The notes beneath the pieces are model-generated. The model was not told the origin of the DNA. It made no database searches and was given only the letters and a program-made list of their open reading frames with translations. From Modicisalibacter luteus DSM 23508 (GTDB lineage: Bacteria; Pseudomonadota; Gammaproteobacteria; Pseudomonadales; Halomonadaceae): DNA of 64,000 bases. Where the stretch lies: contig NZ_KB900000.1 in NCBI RefSeq assembly GCF_000378505.1, positions 109,093 to 173,092 on the forward strand, in the 5' to 3' direction. This document shows positions 9,343 to 18,031 of this stretch, in pieces (position 1 is the first letter of the stretch; each line of letters starts with the position of its first letter). The position numbers were made by a program, and so were the translations under genes.

Positions 9343-9373
9343 TTGACTTCGCGATAGCAAGCGGGGTGATGCA

Positions 9374-9577
9374 ATGTACGTATGTTTATGCAAGGGCGTA
9401 TCCGACAAGGCAATCCGTCAGGCCGTGGAAGATGGGGCACGCAGCTGGCGTGAAGTACGCGAACAGACCGGTTGTGGCACCCAATGCGGTAAGTGCGCCT
9501 GCATGGGCAAGACCATCACTCGTGACGCCGTGGCACGGGAGCTCGTCTCCGGTGCGGACCTCGCTTACGCCGTCTGA
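9374..9577 (+). CDS. bfd: Bacterioferritin-associated ferredoxin
   Basis: Bfd is a small [2Fe-2S] protein that binds bacterioferritin and reduces its ferric core so that iron can be released. The 67-residue product has the family cysteine pattern: C4 and C6 in YVCLCKGV, then the pair in GCGTQCGKC, which together can ligate one cluster. It is similar in size to E. coli Bfd (64). It sits directly upstream of bfr, and the Fur-like site in front suggests induction under iron starvation. Confidence 0.95.
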   Translation: MYVCLCKGVSDKAIRQAVEDGARSWREVREQTGCGTQCGKCACMGKTITRDAVARELVSGADLAYAV

Positions 9578-9759
9578 CAATTCGCAAGCCATGTCCGAGG
9601 TGGACATCAATTGGCATTCGTCAATTTTTCCCAAATGCGACTAAGATTCGTAACTCACTGGCGTAATTAGACTTTTTCTTGTCTATGGGCGATACTTTTC
9701 TGCACTTGAGCGAGCGGGCGTGACTCCTGCTCCCAAAAAGCATCTGTGAGGAGATCACC

Positions 9760-10239
9760 ATGAAAGGCGACGCCAAGGTCATCGAACATCTTAATATTGC
9801 GCTCGGCAACGAACTGGTCGCGATCAACCAGTACTTTCTGCATGCGAAGATGTACAAGGACTGGGGCCTGATGAGACTGGCCAAGTGGGAATACGATGAG
9901 TCCATCGACGAGATGAATCATGCCGACAAGCTGATCGAGCGTATTCTTTTCCTGGAAGGGATCCCCAACCTGCAGGATCTCGGCAAGCTGCATATTGGCG
10001 AAAACACCCGCGAAATGCTCGAAGCCGACCTGGTAGCGGAGCACAAGGGGCGCAACGACCTGATCGAAGCCATCACCTATTGCGAGCAGGTACGTGACTA
10101 CGTCAGCCGTGATCTCTTCCGCGATATCCTCGACGATGAGGAAGAACACATTGATGCGCTGGAAACCGAACTCAGCTTGATCGACAAGGTAGGGATAGAG
10201 AACTACCTGCAGAAGCAGATGCACCAAGACGGCGATTGA
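9760..10239 (+). CDS. bfr: Bacterioferritin (heme-binding ferritin)
   Basis: Forms a 24-subunit shell that stores iron. The 159-residue product keeps every ferroxidase ligand at its standard position: E18, E51, H54, E94, E127 and H130. The interface heme ligand M52 is also present, so it should be a fully active, heme-carrying Bfr rather than the alpha-type that lacks ferroxidase residues. It begins [12 protein letters not shown] after an AGGAG site. The 182-base gap from bfd suggests its own promoter, allowing opposite iron regulation of storage and release. Confidence 0.97.
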   Translation: MKGDAKVIEHLNIALGNELVAINQYFLHAKMYKDWGLMRLAKWEYDESIDEMNHADKLIERILFLEGIPNLQDLGKLHIGENTREMLEADLVAEHKGRNDLIEAITYCEQVRDYVSRDLFRDILDDEEEHIDALETELSLIDKVGIENYLQKQMHQDGD

Positions 10240-10271
10240 GTCGCTCTTGCATTCAAGCATCGCGATAACGC

Positions 10272-10297
10272 AAAAGGCGCCCTACGGGGCGCCTTTT
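10272..10297. terminator. Bidirectional terminator between bfr and purK
   Basis: The stem AAAAGGCGCC / GGCGCCTTTT has a 6-base loop and A/T runs at the two ends. It lies between the convergent bfr and purK genes and can serve both strands. Confidence 0.88.
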
Positions 10298-10318
10298 GCA
10301 TGTATGAGAAATTCTATG

Positions 10319-11410
10319 TCAGCCGAGGTCGTTGGCCAGCAGCCGCTCTACAGCGGTCAGGCGCTCCTGCAACTGCGCTTCGCTGTCTGCCAGTACGGTA
10401 ATATGGCCTATCTTGCGCCCGGGGCGGGGTGCCTTACCGTAGTCGTGCCAGCGGGCGCCGGGGATCGCCAGCACGGTATCGCGGTCGGGCAGGGCGCCGA
10501 TGACGTTGAGCATGGCGCAGGGCGCAAGTCGCGCTGTCGAACCCAGAGGCATCCCGCAGATGGCGCGCAAATGATTCTCGAACTGGCTGGTTTCAGCGCC
10601 CTCGATCGTCCAGTGGCCAGAGTTGTGGACTCGTGGTGCGATCTCGTTTGCCAGCAGGGTCTCGCCCTGAACGAAGAACTCGAAAGCCATGACGCCGACG
10701 TAATCGAGCTCGGCAAGGACCCGGTTGGCGTAGCTCTCGGCCTGTACTTGCAATGGATGGTCGGGTTGCGGCACTGAACAATGCAGCATGCCCTGGCGGT
10801 GTTCATTGCGCACCAATGGCCAGACTCGAGTCTCGCCATCTCGGCCACGGACCGCGACGACGGAGACCTCATGGTCGAAGTCGACGAAGCCCTCGAGCAC
10901 CAAGGGGACGCCGCCCATCTCGGCGAAGGCGCCACTGACATTCTCAGTTCGGTGCAGCACTTTCTGGCCCTTGCCGTCGTAGCCCAGCGTGCGAGTCTTG
11001 AGCACGGCCGGCAGGCCGATCTCGGCCACTGCAGCGTCGAGATCAGCCTGGCTGTCGATCTTTGCTACCGGAGGCAGCGATATGTCCAGCGCCTGGAACA
11101 GGCTTTTCTCAAGCCAACGGTCACGGGCGGTTGCCAATGCTCTGGCCGGCGGATAGGCGGGACGCTGTTCGGCGAGCATGGCCACGACATCGGACGAAAC
11201 GTTTTCGAATTCGAAGGTGATCACGTCGCTATGGACGAGTAGTTTCTCCAGGGCGGCAGCGTCATTCCAGTCGGCCTGGATATGCCGACCATGTACAGCG
11301 GCACACGCCGAATCCGATGGATCAAGAAAGGTGAAGCGGGCATCGAAGCCGGCCCCGGCCTCGGCCAGCATGCGACCGAGCTGGCCGCCTCCAATCACAC
11401 CGATGCGCAT
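10319..11410 (-). CDS. purK: N5-carboxyaminoimidazole ribonucleotide synthase
   Basis: ATP-grasp enzyme that makes N5-CAIR from AIR, ATP and bicarbonate in purine synthesis; PurE then converts it to CAIR. The 363-residue product starts with the Rossmann-like MRIGVIGGGQLGRML. It carries ATP-grasp features (KTRTLGYDGKGQ and the NEIAPRVHNSGHWT segment at the metal site). It begins two bases after the purE stop codon, so the two genes are cotranscribed. Confidence 0.96.
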   Translation of the reverse strand: MRIGVIGGGQLGRMLAEAGAGFDARFTFLDPSDSACAAVHGRHIQADWNDAAALEKLLVHSDVITFEFENVSSDVVAMLAEQRPAYPPARALATARDRWLEKSLFQALDISLPPVAKIDSQADLDAAVAEIGLPAVLKTRTLGYDGKGQKVLHRTENVSGAFAEMGGVPLVLEGFVDFDHEVSVVAVRGRDGETRVWPLVRNEHRQGMLHCSVPQPDHPLQVQAESYANRVLAELDYVGVMAFEFFVQGETLLANEIAPRVHNSGHWTIEGAETSQFENHLRAICGMPLGSTARLAPCAMLNVIGALPDRDTVLAIPGARWHDYGKAPRPGRKIGHITVLADSEAQLQERLTAVERLLANDLG

Positions 11411-11412
11411 GT

Positions 11413-11919
11413 TCAGGCCTCCTGATCGTCGGGTCGGCTGGGATCGGGCTGGTCGAGAACCTTGCGGGTCTGCTCGGCGCGGTAACGCTCCAGCGCCTGG
11501 CGAACCTCGGGATACTTGTTGCCTAGCATGGCGGCAGCCAGCAGGGCGGCATTGATTGCCCCGGCGCGGCCGATGGCCAAGGTGCCGGTGGGAATCCCCG
11601 CCGGCATCTGCACGATCGATAGTAGTGAGTCGACCCCGCTGAGCATGCTCGACTGGACCGGCACGCCGAGCACCGGCAGGCAGGTCTTGGCAGCCGCCAT
11701 GCCGGGCAGGTGAGCGGCGCCCCCGGCTCCGGCGATGATGACTTCCAACCCGCGCTCGGCAGCCGTCTCGGCATATTCGAACAGCAGATCGGGCGTACGG
11801 TGGGCCGAGACGACCTTGACTTCATGGGCGATGCCCAGCTGCTCCAGGGTATCAGCCGTATGGCACATGGTCGCCCAGTCCGACTTCGACCCCATGATGA
11901 CGCCTACCCGTGCGCTCAT
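11413..11919 (-). CDS. purE: N5-carboxyaminoimidazole ribonucleotide mutase
   Basis: Moves the carboxyl group of N5-CAIR to give CAIR in purine biosynthesis. The 168-residue product has the class I PurE signature [13 protein letters not shown] near the N-terminus, then SAHRTPD and the GGAAHLPGM loop that lines the active site. It is first of a two-gene purE-purK operon. A TATACT hexamer on the minus strand (11996-12001), about 75 bases upstream, is a possible -10 box. Confidence 0.96.
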   Translation of the reverse strand: MSARVGVIMGSKSDWATMCHTADTLEQLGIAHEVKVVSAHRTPDLLFEYAETAAERGLEVIIAGAGGAAHLPGMAAAKTCLPVLGVPVQSSMLSGVDSLLSIVQMPAGIPTGTLAIGRAGAINAALLAAAMLGNKYPEVRQALERYRAEQTRKVLDQPDPSRPDDQEA

Positions 11920-12043
11920 GCTTCCTCCGCTCGATTCGCTTACCGATGGCCGGCCTTACGCAGGCCCGTGTTGTCCCGTCCAAAACAAGCGCGGGAGTAT
12001 ATCATTCTCGCGGCAAGCATGCCTGCCTGCCGCGTAGTGGTCA

Positions 12044-12277
12044 TTAGCGAAAAGGCGTCTCGAGCTCGAAACGTCGTACCGGCTCGCCCTGCACCTCGAC
12101 CGTTTCGACAAACATGTCGAGTGGGCGCACCCACAGACCATAGTCGCCGTACAAGGCACGATAGACGACCAGCGGCTCCTCGGTTTCGCTGTGATGCGCC
12201 ACGCCGAGTACTTCATAGGTCTGGCCTTTGTAATGCCGGTAGATGCCTGGCACGGGGCGGAGGTGGTCATGTGACAT
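12044..12277 (-). CDS. DUF1653 small protein
   Basis: A 77-residue protein of unknown function. It carries the DUF1653 pattern: PGIYRHYKGQTYEVLG, then EEPLVVYRALYGDYGLWVRPLDMF. It is predicted to be a single small soluble beta-rich domain. The ATG at 12277 overlaps the end of tcdA (stop at 12267), so it is probably translationally coupled to it. No catalytic motif is visible. Confidence 0.88.
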   Translation of the reverse strand: MSHDHLRPVPGIYRHYKGQTYEVLGVAHHSETEEPLVVYRALYGDYGLWVRPLDMFVETVEVQGEPVRRFELETPFR

Positions 12278-13097
12278 CGCTGGGCTCCTCGATAGCGTCG
12301 TGCTGGGCGCGACGGGCGGCCTCGCGCGCCAGACGGGCCAACACCCGGGAGGCAGCGACGAAGCCGAAGCTGCCGGTGACGAACGTGGCGGCGCCAAAAC
12401 CGCTGGCACAATCGAGGCGGGTGGCCTCGGCCTGGCCGGGTTTCTGCAGACAAACTTCGCCGTCACTGCCGGGATAGACCAATTGCTCGTCAGAATAGAC
12501 GCATTCCACGCTGTAGCGGCGCTTCGGATTGCGTGAGAAACCAAAATCGCGGCGCAGTCGCGAGCGCACCTTGGCGAGTAGTGGGTCATGCTCGGTACGT
12601 GTCAGGTCGGCAATTTTGATGCGGGTGGGGTCAGTCTGGCCGCCGGCGGCGCCGGTGACCGTCAGGCCCAGCTTGCGGCGCTTGCACCAGGCAATCAGCG
12701 CCGCCTTGGCAACTACGCTGTCGATGGCATCGATGACGTGGTCGGCATCATCGGGAATGCGCTCAGCCAAGTTGCTGGGCGTGACGAAGGCGGTATCGGC
12801 GACAACCTCAATACCGGGATGGATTGCCCGGCAGCGCTCGGCCAGAACATCGACCTTGGGGCGGCCGATGGTGCCGTCAAGGGCATGAAGCTGGCGATTG
12901 ATGTTGGAGACGCAGACGTCGTCCAGGTCGATCAGGGTCAGCTTGCCGATGCCGGCGCGCGCCAAGGCCTCGACCGCCCAGCTGCCTACCCCTCCGACAC
13001 CGACCACCACCACGTGGGCCTGTCGAAAGTGGCGAGCGGCACGGGCGCCGTAGAGGCGGCGGATTCCGCCAAAGCGAAACTCATAATCGTCAGTCAT
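12267..13097 (-). CDS. tcdA: tRNA threonylcarbamoyladenosine dehydratase
   Basis: E1-like enzyme that uses ATP to cyclise t6A37 of tRNA to ct6A. The chosen ATG at 13097 gives 276 residues starting MTDDYEFRFGGIRRLYG. The ATP-binding Rossmann motif GVGGVGSWAVEALARAG and the DLDDVCVSNINRQ segment are E1/ThiF hallmarks. DCASGFGAATFVTGSFG near the end is typical of TcdA. A second in-frame ATG at 13121 overlaps truC and has no better ribosome site. TsaC, which contributes to the t6A substrate, is encoded elsewhere in the window at 26773. Confidence 0.93.
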   Translation of the reverse strand: MTDDYEFRFGGIRRLYGARAARHFRQAHVVVVGVGGVGSWAVEALARAGIGKLTLIDLDDVCVSNINRQLHALDGTIGRPKVDVLAERCRAIHPGIEVVADTAFVTPSNLAERIPDDADHVIDAIDSVVAKAALIAWCKRRKLGLTVTGAAGGQTDPTRIKIADLTRTEHDPLLAKVRSRLRRDFGFSRNPKRRYSVECVYSDEQLVYPGSDGEVCLQKPGQAEATRLDCASGFGAATFVTGSFGFVAASRVLARLAREAARRAQHDAIEEPSDVT

Positions 13098-13107
13098 GGC
13101 ATCCGGT

Positions 13108-13920
13108 TCAGAGAGGTTCATGGCTGTAGGTAATATGTGGCTCATGTTGCGGGTCGCCGCCGGAAGGCGGTAGCGCATCGTCCCAGTGAACGTCGTCATA
13201 GGGTAGATGCCCGACCCAGCCAAAGGACTCGAATAGATGGTGCATGTCGGCATCGACAGCAGCGGACAAGTGCAGCACCGCATCGTAGGTCGGGTGACGA
13301 AAGCTCAGCCCTACGGCGGCAAGCAGCAACCGACCGCAAGCCAACTGGTCACGGAAAAATCGGTTGTGTCTCCCTTTGCCGTGCTTGGCATCGCCGATGA
13401 TCGGATAGCCTCGCTGTGACAGGTGGCGACGAATCTGATGGCGTCGCCCCGTAGCTGGGCGTGCCTCCATCAGCGAATAGCGTGCCTGCGGATAGCGGTC
13501 AACTTGTACCGGCAGCTCTACGCTGTCGAGTCGGCGTATCTCGGTGCACGCCGGTTGCGGCGGCATGTCCGCCTTGGGGCGCCGGCCATCTTCCTCGCGC
13601 AGTGGATTATCTATCCACTCATGCTCGGGACCGATGCCACGTACCACCGCCAGATAACGCTTGCGTACCTGTTGGGCAGTGAAGGCCTCGCCGAGAGACT
13701 TGGCCATCGATGGGGATAAGGCAAACAGCAATATTCCCGAGGTGGGTCGATCCAGACGGTGCACCGGATAGACGTGGCGCCCCAGTTGGTCACGCAGCAT
13801 CTGTAGGGCGAATCGCGTCTCGCCGCGTGCCAGAGCCGTGCGATGCACGAGCAGGCCGGACGGCTTGCGGACAGCGACGAGGGTGTCGTCCTGATAAACG
13901 ATGGGCAGGGCCTGGCACAT
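13108..13920 (-). CDS. truC: tRNA pseudouridine synthase C family protein
   Basis: RluA-family pseudouridine synthase; E. coli TruC modifies U65 of tRNAs. The 270-residue product has the catalytic motif HRLDRPTSG with its nucleophilic aspartate, preceded by KPSGLLVHR and followed by RPATGRRHQIRRHLS. It has no N-terminal S4 domain, as expected for TruC. The stop lies 10 bases before the chosen tcdA start, so the two are probably one transcript. The exact tRNA target is inferred from the family. Confidence 0.9.
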   Translation of the reverse strand: MCQALPIVYQDDTLVAVRKPSGLLVHRTALARGETRFALQMLRDQLGRHVYPVHRLDRPTSGILLFALSPSMAKSLGEAFTAQQVRKRYLAVVRGIGPEHEWIDNPLREEDGRRPKADMPPQPACTEIRRLDSVELPVQVDRYPQARYSLMEARPATGRRHQIRRHLSQRGYPIIGDAKHGKGRHNRFFRDQLACGRLLLAAVGLSFRHPTYDAVLHLSAAVDADMHHLFESFGWVGHLPYDDVHWDDALPPSGGDPQHEPHITYSHEPL

Positions 13921-14038
13921 GGAGCGTTCAGCAAGTCATGAGTAGGCCGCTATTGTCGCCGTCGGAATGCGCTGTGTCATCCTCGGGGCGGTGTCGGCTA
14001 TCCTGTGTTCCGTGTTTTTCGGCAGCAGGCAATGTGAC

Positions 14039-14764
14039 ATGACCCATTCCCAACCGCGGCTAGTGGTGCTCACTGGCGCGGGCATCAGCGCAGAAAGCGG
14101 CTTGAAGACCTTTCGCGACGGCGATGGCCTATGGGAGAACTATGCCATCGAGGATGTGGCTACCCCCGAGGCCTGGGTTCGTGATCCTGAACTGGTCTTG
14201 CGCTTTTACGATGAACGCCGAGCCCAAGTGCGCCGGGCCAGGCCCAATCCGGCCCACCAGGCCCTGGCCGAGCTGGAGCAGGCCGGTTTCGATGTGCGTA
14301 TCATCACCCAGAACATCGATGACCTGCACGAACGGGCTGGTTCACACGATGTGCTGCACCTGCACGGCGAAATTCTCAAGGCGCGTTCCAGCATCGACCC
14401 ACGACTGCTCTATCCTCTACCGCGAGGCGGCATCAAGCTTGGCGACCTATGCGATAAAGGCAGTCAGTTGCGGCCGGATGTTGTCTGGTTTGGCGAGGCG
14501 GTGCCGACCTATCCGCATGCCTGCGACATCGTCGCCGAAGCCGACCTGCTGCTGGTGGTCGGTACCTCGCTGAGCGTCATGCCGGCAGCGATGCTGGTCG
14601 ATCAAGCGCCGGTGGAATGCCCCTGTATCCTTGTCGACCCCAAGGCGACGCAGCTGTCGCCAAAATGGGTGAAGGCGCTCGATGCGCCGGCCAGCGAGGG
14701 CGTGCCGACACTGATCGGCGACTGGAAGCGGGAAAACCGGCTCTGGGTGCCGGAGTGGCTATAA
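14039..14764 (+). CDS. cobB: NAD-dependent protein deacylase, class III sirtuin lacking the zinc cysteines
   Basis: Removes acyl groups, probably succinyl or acetyl, from protein lysines using NAD. The ATG at 14039 gives 241 residues; the longer frame from 13967 adds an unrelated prefix. Motifs visible are GAGISAESGLKTFRD (NAD pocket), TQNIDDLHERAG, the catalytic H109 in HLHGE, and VVGTSLSV. Y57 and R60 in FYDERR match the Tyr-x-x-Arg pair that marks class III desuccinylases. The zinc-ribbon segment between about 112 and 150 holds only one cysteine (C138), so the structural zinc site is missing. Confidence 0.9.
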   Translation: MTHSQPRLVVLTGAGISAESGLKTFRDGDGLWENYAIEDVATPEAWVRDPELVLRFYDERRAQVRRARPNPAHQALAELEQAGFDVRIITQNIDDLHERAGSHDVLHLHGEILKARSSIDPRLLYPLPRGGIKLGDLCDKGSQLRPDVVWFGEAVPTYPHACDIVAEADLLLVVGTSLSVMPAAMLVDQAPVECPCILVDPKATQLSPKWVKALDAPASEGVPTLIGDWKRENRLWVPEWL

Positions 14765-14901
14765 GCCGATGATGTGACGAACGTTGCCTTCACCGAACGA
14801 GCGATATGGGGCAAGATAGCTCGCTCGGCCGGCCTGGCCGGCAAACCATAAGCGCCGCATCGAGCGGCCGATCTCCTGTTCCAACGCTATCAGGACACCT
14901 C

Positions 14902-15852
14902 ATGTCGACTTTCGAACGCCTCAATCGCCTGTTCCCCGTATGGGCGATTCTTTTTGCCATCCTGGCAGCCTGGCAACCTGGCTGGTTTACCAGCCTGGCA
15001 GGGCAGATCAAGCTACTGCTGGCCATTATCATGTTCGCTATGGGCCTGACCCTCTCGCGGCACGACTTTCTTGGTGTGGTGCGGGCACCGCTGCCAGTGG
15101 CGGTTGGCGTGGTGCTGCAGTTTACGGTGATGCCCGTGGCTGCTCTGGCGGTCTCGTGGGTGCTGGGTCTGGATGCCGCATTAACTACCGGCATGGTGCT
15201 GGTCGGCGCCACCGCCGGTGGTACGGCGTCCAATGTCATGACCTGGCTGGCCGGCGGTCACGTCGCATTGTCGGTATCGATGACGCTGGTATCCACGTTG
15301 ATTTCTGTGGTCGCTACGCCGCTGCTGGCCTGGTTGCTGGTCGGCCAGAGTGTCGATGTGCCGGTAGCGGGCATGTTCATGAGTATCGCCCAGTTGGTCA
15401 TTGCACCCATCGCGCTGGGTGTGATCATCCATCATTTTCTGGGCCAGCAAATCCGCCGTGTCGAACCGTTGCTGGCAACCATCGCGATGGCCGCCATCGT
15501 GCTGATTATCGCCATCGTGGTGGGGCTCAATGCCGGCCGGCTGGCTACCTTGGGCCCGCTGGTCACCGTCGCTGTCATATTGCATAACGCCATTGGCCTG
15601 GCGGGTGGGTATGGTGTAGGTCGGCTGCTGGGCTTCGACCAGCGCGTCGCACGTACCATTGCTATCGAGGTTGGCATGCAGAATTCAGGGCTCGCCGTGG
15701 CCTTGGCCAACCAGTTCTTCAGTGCCACGGCGGCGTTGCCGGGTGCGTTGTTCTCAGTCTGGCACAATGTGTCGGGGTCGCTGCTGGCCGGATACTGGAA
15801 GCGTCGCCCGGTAACGGATGCCGAAGGCGGGGCGCGTCCGATCGCCGGCTGA
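14902..15852 (+). CDS. Bile acid:sodium symporter family (BASS) transporter
   Basis: A polytopic inner-membrane protein of 316 residues with about nine or ten hydrophobic segments. Family marks are MFAMGLTLSRHDF, GATAGGTASNVMTWLAGG (the crossover region with substrate and sodium contacts) and EVGMQNSGLAVALA. Bacterial BASS proteins transport organic anions such as pantoate or pyruvate with sodium. The substrate here cannot be read from sequence. The ATG at 14902 has AGGA seven bases upstream. A strong terminator follows directly. Confidence 0.9.
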   Translation: MSTFERLNRLFPVWAILFAILAAWQPGWFTSLAGQIKLLLAIIMFAMGLTLSRHDFLGVVRAPLPVAVGVVLQFTVMPVAALAVSWVLGLDAALTTGMVLVGATAGGTASNVMTWLAGGHVALSVSMTLVSTLISVVATPLLAWLLVGQSVDVPVAGMFMSIAQLVIAPIALGVIIHHFLGQQIRRVEPLLATIAMAAIVLIIAIVVGLNAGRLATLGPLVTVAVILHNAIGLAGGYGVGRLLGFDQRVARTIAIEVGMQNSGLAVALANQFFSATAALPGALFSVWHNVSGSLLAGYWKRRPVTDAEGGARPIAG

Positions 15853-15870
15853 CCCCATCGCACACGGCAA

Positions 15871-15910
15871 GCGGGGCCGGGCATGCTAGAATGCCCGGCC
15901 CCGCTTTTTT
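15871..15910 (+). terminator. Strong terminator with an extended -10 motif in its loop
   Basis: A perfect 14-bp GC-rich stem has arms 15871-15884 and 15891-15904, with loop GCTAGA and six Ts. It ends the BASS gene. The loop and right arm spell TGCTAGAAT (15884-15892), an extended -10 promoter element for the following DTW gene. No -35 is evident. Confidence 0.85.
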
Positions 15911-15941
15911 AGCACTCTTTTTGGCAACTCCGGCAAGATCA

Positions 15942-16751
15942 ATGATGAGCGATATTCGCGACGACGCGGACACGGCGACCTGCACTGACGTCCAACTATC
16001 CGGTGATGGCTTTTCGGGCGACAGCGCCTGGGAGCGTGATCCGGCCACCGGCCGGCCACGTCCGCCACGCAGGCCGTTTAAGGCACGGGGGAGTTTCGTC
16101 GAACGTTGCGAAGGTTGCCGTCTACCCGTACTCAACTGTCTATGCCCTTATCGGGTCGCAGCGCAGAGCCAATCCCGCTTCTGGTTGCTGACGCACCCGC
16201 TGGAACACAACAAGCCGACCAACACCGGGCGCCTGATCGGCGACATTCTAGAGTCCACTGAGGTATTCACCTGGTACCGGACGGCGCCGGACGCGACCCT
16301 GATAGCGCGTCTCGAGGATTCACGTTTCGCGCCTTTCATCATCTTTCCCGACGATCAGCCGGACTATGCCGAGCGAGTCGTGAATATCGACGCGGTAGGC
16401 GAGGCAGCCTGCACCGGCCGTATCCCGGTATTCATCATTCTTGACGGAACCTGGCGTCAGGCACGCCGAATGTTTCGCAAGAGTCCCTATCTCGATCACT
16501 TGCCGGTACTTCCGCTGCACAGCGACCGGCTGACTCGCTATCACCTGCGCAAGCCGGCTTCGGCGTCGCATCTATGTACTGCCGAGGTGGCCGCCGAGTT
16601 GTTGCGCCAGAGTGGCGACACTCACGCCGCAGCCACTCTCGACGACTATTTCGATGCGTTCAACGATAGCTATGCGGCCAGTCGCAAGCACCACCGGCTG
16701 GAATCCCCAACCTTGGCAATGTGCCGCCTGCTGGAACAGCGCTCAAAGTAA
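15942..16751 (+). CDS. tapT: DTW-domain tRNA-uridine aminocarboxypropyltransferase
   Basis: DTW proteins such as E. coli TapT (YfiP) transfer the 3-amino-3-carboxypropyl group of SAM to U47 of tRNA (acp3U). The 269-residue product has a cysteine cluster, CEGCRLPVLNCLC, near residues 54-66, and the name-giving motif as LDGTWRQARRM. The Asp-Gly-Thr-Trp-rich active-site strand is intact. The frame is open from 15891, but that start lies inside the terminator stem; the tandem ATGs at 15942 and 15945 are more credible. About 45 N-terminal residues are not conserved-looking. Its end overlaps the convergent TraB-like gene by 9 bases. Confidence 0.87.
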   Translation: MMSDIRDDADTATCTDVQLSGDGFSGDSAWERDPATGRPRPPRRPFKARGSFVERCEGCRLPVLNCLCPYRVAAQSQSRFWLLTHPLEHNKPTNTGRLIGDILESTEVFTWYRTAPDATLIARLEDSRFAPFIIFPDDQPDYAERVVNIDAVGEAACTGRIPVFIILDGTWRQARRMFRKSPYLDHLPVLPLHSDRLTRYHLRKPASASHLCTAEVAAELLRQSGDTHAAATLDDYFDAFNDSYAASRKHHRLESPTLAMCRLLEQRSK

Positions 16752-17963
16752 CTGCTCGGCGATACGCAGCCCGGCGATCCAGGTGCCGGCAGCCGAACCA
16801 ACGGTCGCGAGCAGAAACACCAGCAGCGTTCGCGAGACGCGATTGCGCCACCAGCCTTTGACCGAGGAAACGTCGTGCCGAAGCCGAGAGAAGTCGCGGA
16901 CTTTTGGACGGCGCAGGCTGAGCTCCACCCCGGCGGCCACGAAGCCGGCCCCGATGGTGGGATTGAGTGAGGTCAGTGGAGCGGCGAAAAAGGTGGCGGC
17001 CACTGTCAGTGGGTGAGCCAGGGCAATGGCAGCACCGAGCCCCGACAGCACGCCGTTGATCAGGAACCATTCGCCGACCAGTTGCCAGCCGAGCTGGGTA
17101 TCGCGAGAAAAGCCAATGGCGAAGCCGGCCAGCACCAGCGCAGTAATCAGCCAGGGCAAGGCCCTCCACCAGCGTGCCCGCGTTGGCGTCTCGTCCAACT
17201 GGCGGCGTTCGGCGGCAGGGTCGTCGGGTAGCGGTTGCGCTAAATGCTCGGCCAGCCCCTTGAGGTGCCCTGCGCCGATCACGACCAGTACATTGCGGTA
17301 GCGTCCGGGCGGGCTCTCCTCGGCCAGGCGCAGCGCCATGTAACGGTCGCGTTCGGCAATCAACGGGGTATACAGGCTTTCCGATTGTTCGGCGAACTCG
17401 CGGAATGTGGATTCCAGCACGTCACCCTGCTTTAGGCGCTCGATCTCCTCGCTGGAGACCTGCTGACGTGACAGCAGACTACCGAACAGGCCGCTGATCA
17501 GGCCCGCTCGCTGCCACCAGGGCACGTTGCCGTAGATGCGCTTGAGCGTAATGCCGACATCGCGGTCAACCAGGACCACCGGCAGGGCGGCGCGCTGGCT
17601 CTCCTTGATCGCCGCGCGCATCTCCGCGCCGGGCTCGATTCCCGACTGCTCGGCGACACGCTGCTGGAAGGCGCCGAGGGCCAGGCTGGCGGCGACCATG
17701 CCGGCCTTACCCTGCCGGAACACGTCGAACAGGTCCTGATTGGCTAGGCTGTCCGGCTCGGTGAGGCTCTTGTAGCGTGACTCGCATAGCTCGATAGCCA
17801 CGGCATCGTACTCTCCGGAGCGAATCGACTCGCGAACCTCGTCGGCACTGGCACGGGAGACATGGGCGGTGCCCAGCAGGGTGTAGCGGGTATCGCCGCA
17901 ATCGATCACCCGGCGTGGGCCCTCATGGGTGTCCTCGCGGGAAATGTCCTGGGTTTCGGTCAT
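16743..17963 (-). CDS. TraB/PrgY-like membrane protein
   Basis: A 406-residue protein with an N-terminal TraB-type domain (about 1-260) and a C-terminal membrane part with four or five hydrophobic segments. Family motifs are LLGTAHVSRAS with a conserved GT-H pair, AIELCESRY, and GAGHLKGLAEHL with GxxH. These resemble the Tiki/EreA/TraB-GumN superfamily, some members of which are metalloproteases. The related PrgY of Enterococcus lowers pheromone activity. The function in Gram-negative bacteria is unknown. It follows trkH by 68 bases on the same strand, so it may be cotranscribed with the potassium uptake genes. Confidence 0.8.
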   Translation of the reverse strand: MTETQDISREDTHEGPRRVIDCGDTRYTLLGTAHVSRASADEVRESIRSGEYDAVAIELCESRYKSLTEPDSLANQDLFDVFRQGKAGMVAASLALGAFQQRVAEQSGIEPGAEMRAAIKESQRAALPVVLVDRDVGITLKRIYGNVPWWQRAGLISGLFGSLLSRQQVSSEEIERLKQGDVLESTFREFAEQSESLYTPLIAERDRYMALRLAEESPPGRYRNVLVVIGAGHLKGLAEHLAQPLPDDPAAERRQLDETPTRARWWRALPWLITALVLAGFAIGFSRDTQLGWQLVGEWFLINGVLSGLGAAIALAHPLTVAATFFAAPLTSLNPTIGAGFVAAGVELSLRRPKVRDFSRLRHDVSSVKGWWRNRVSRTLLVFLLATVGSAAGTWIAGLRIAEQLL

Positions 17964-18031
17964 GGACGCTCGCTTGCAAATGAAATCGAGCATCCGATTA
18001 TCCACGAAGGGTAGAAATAGACCAAACCCGC

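Noticed and set aside
15891..15941. Extra N-terminus for the DTW protein
   Set aside because: It would start inside the terminator stem and contains no family sequence.
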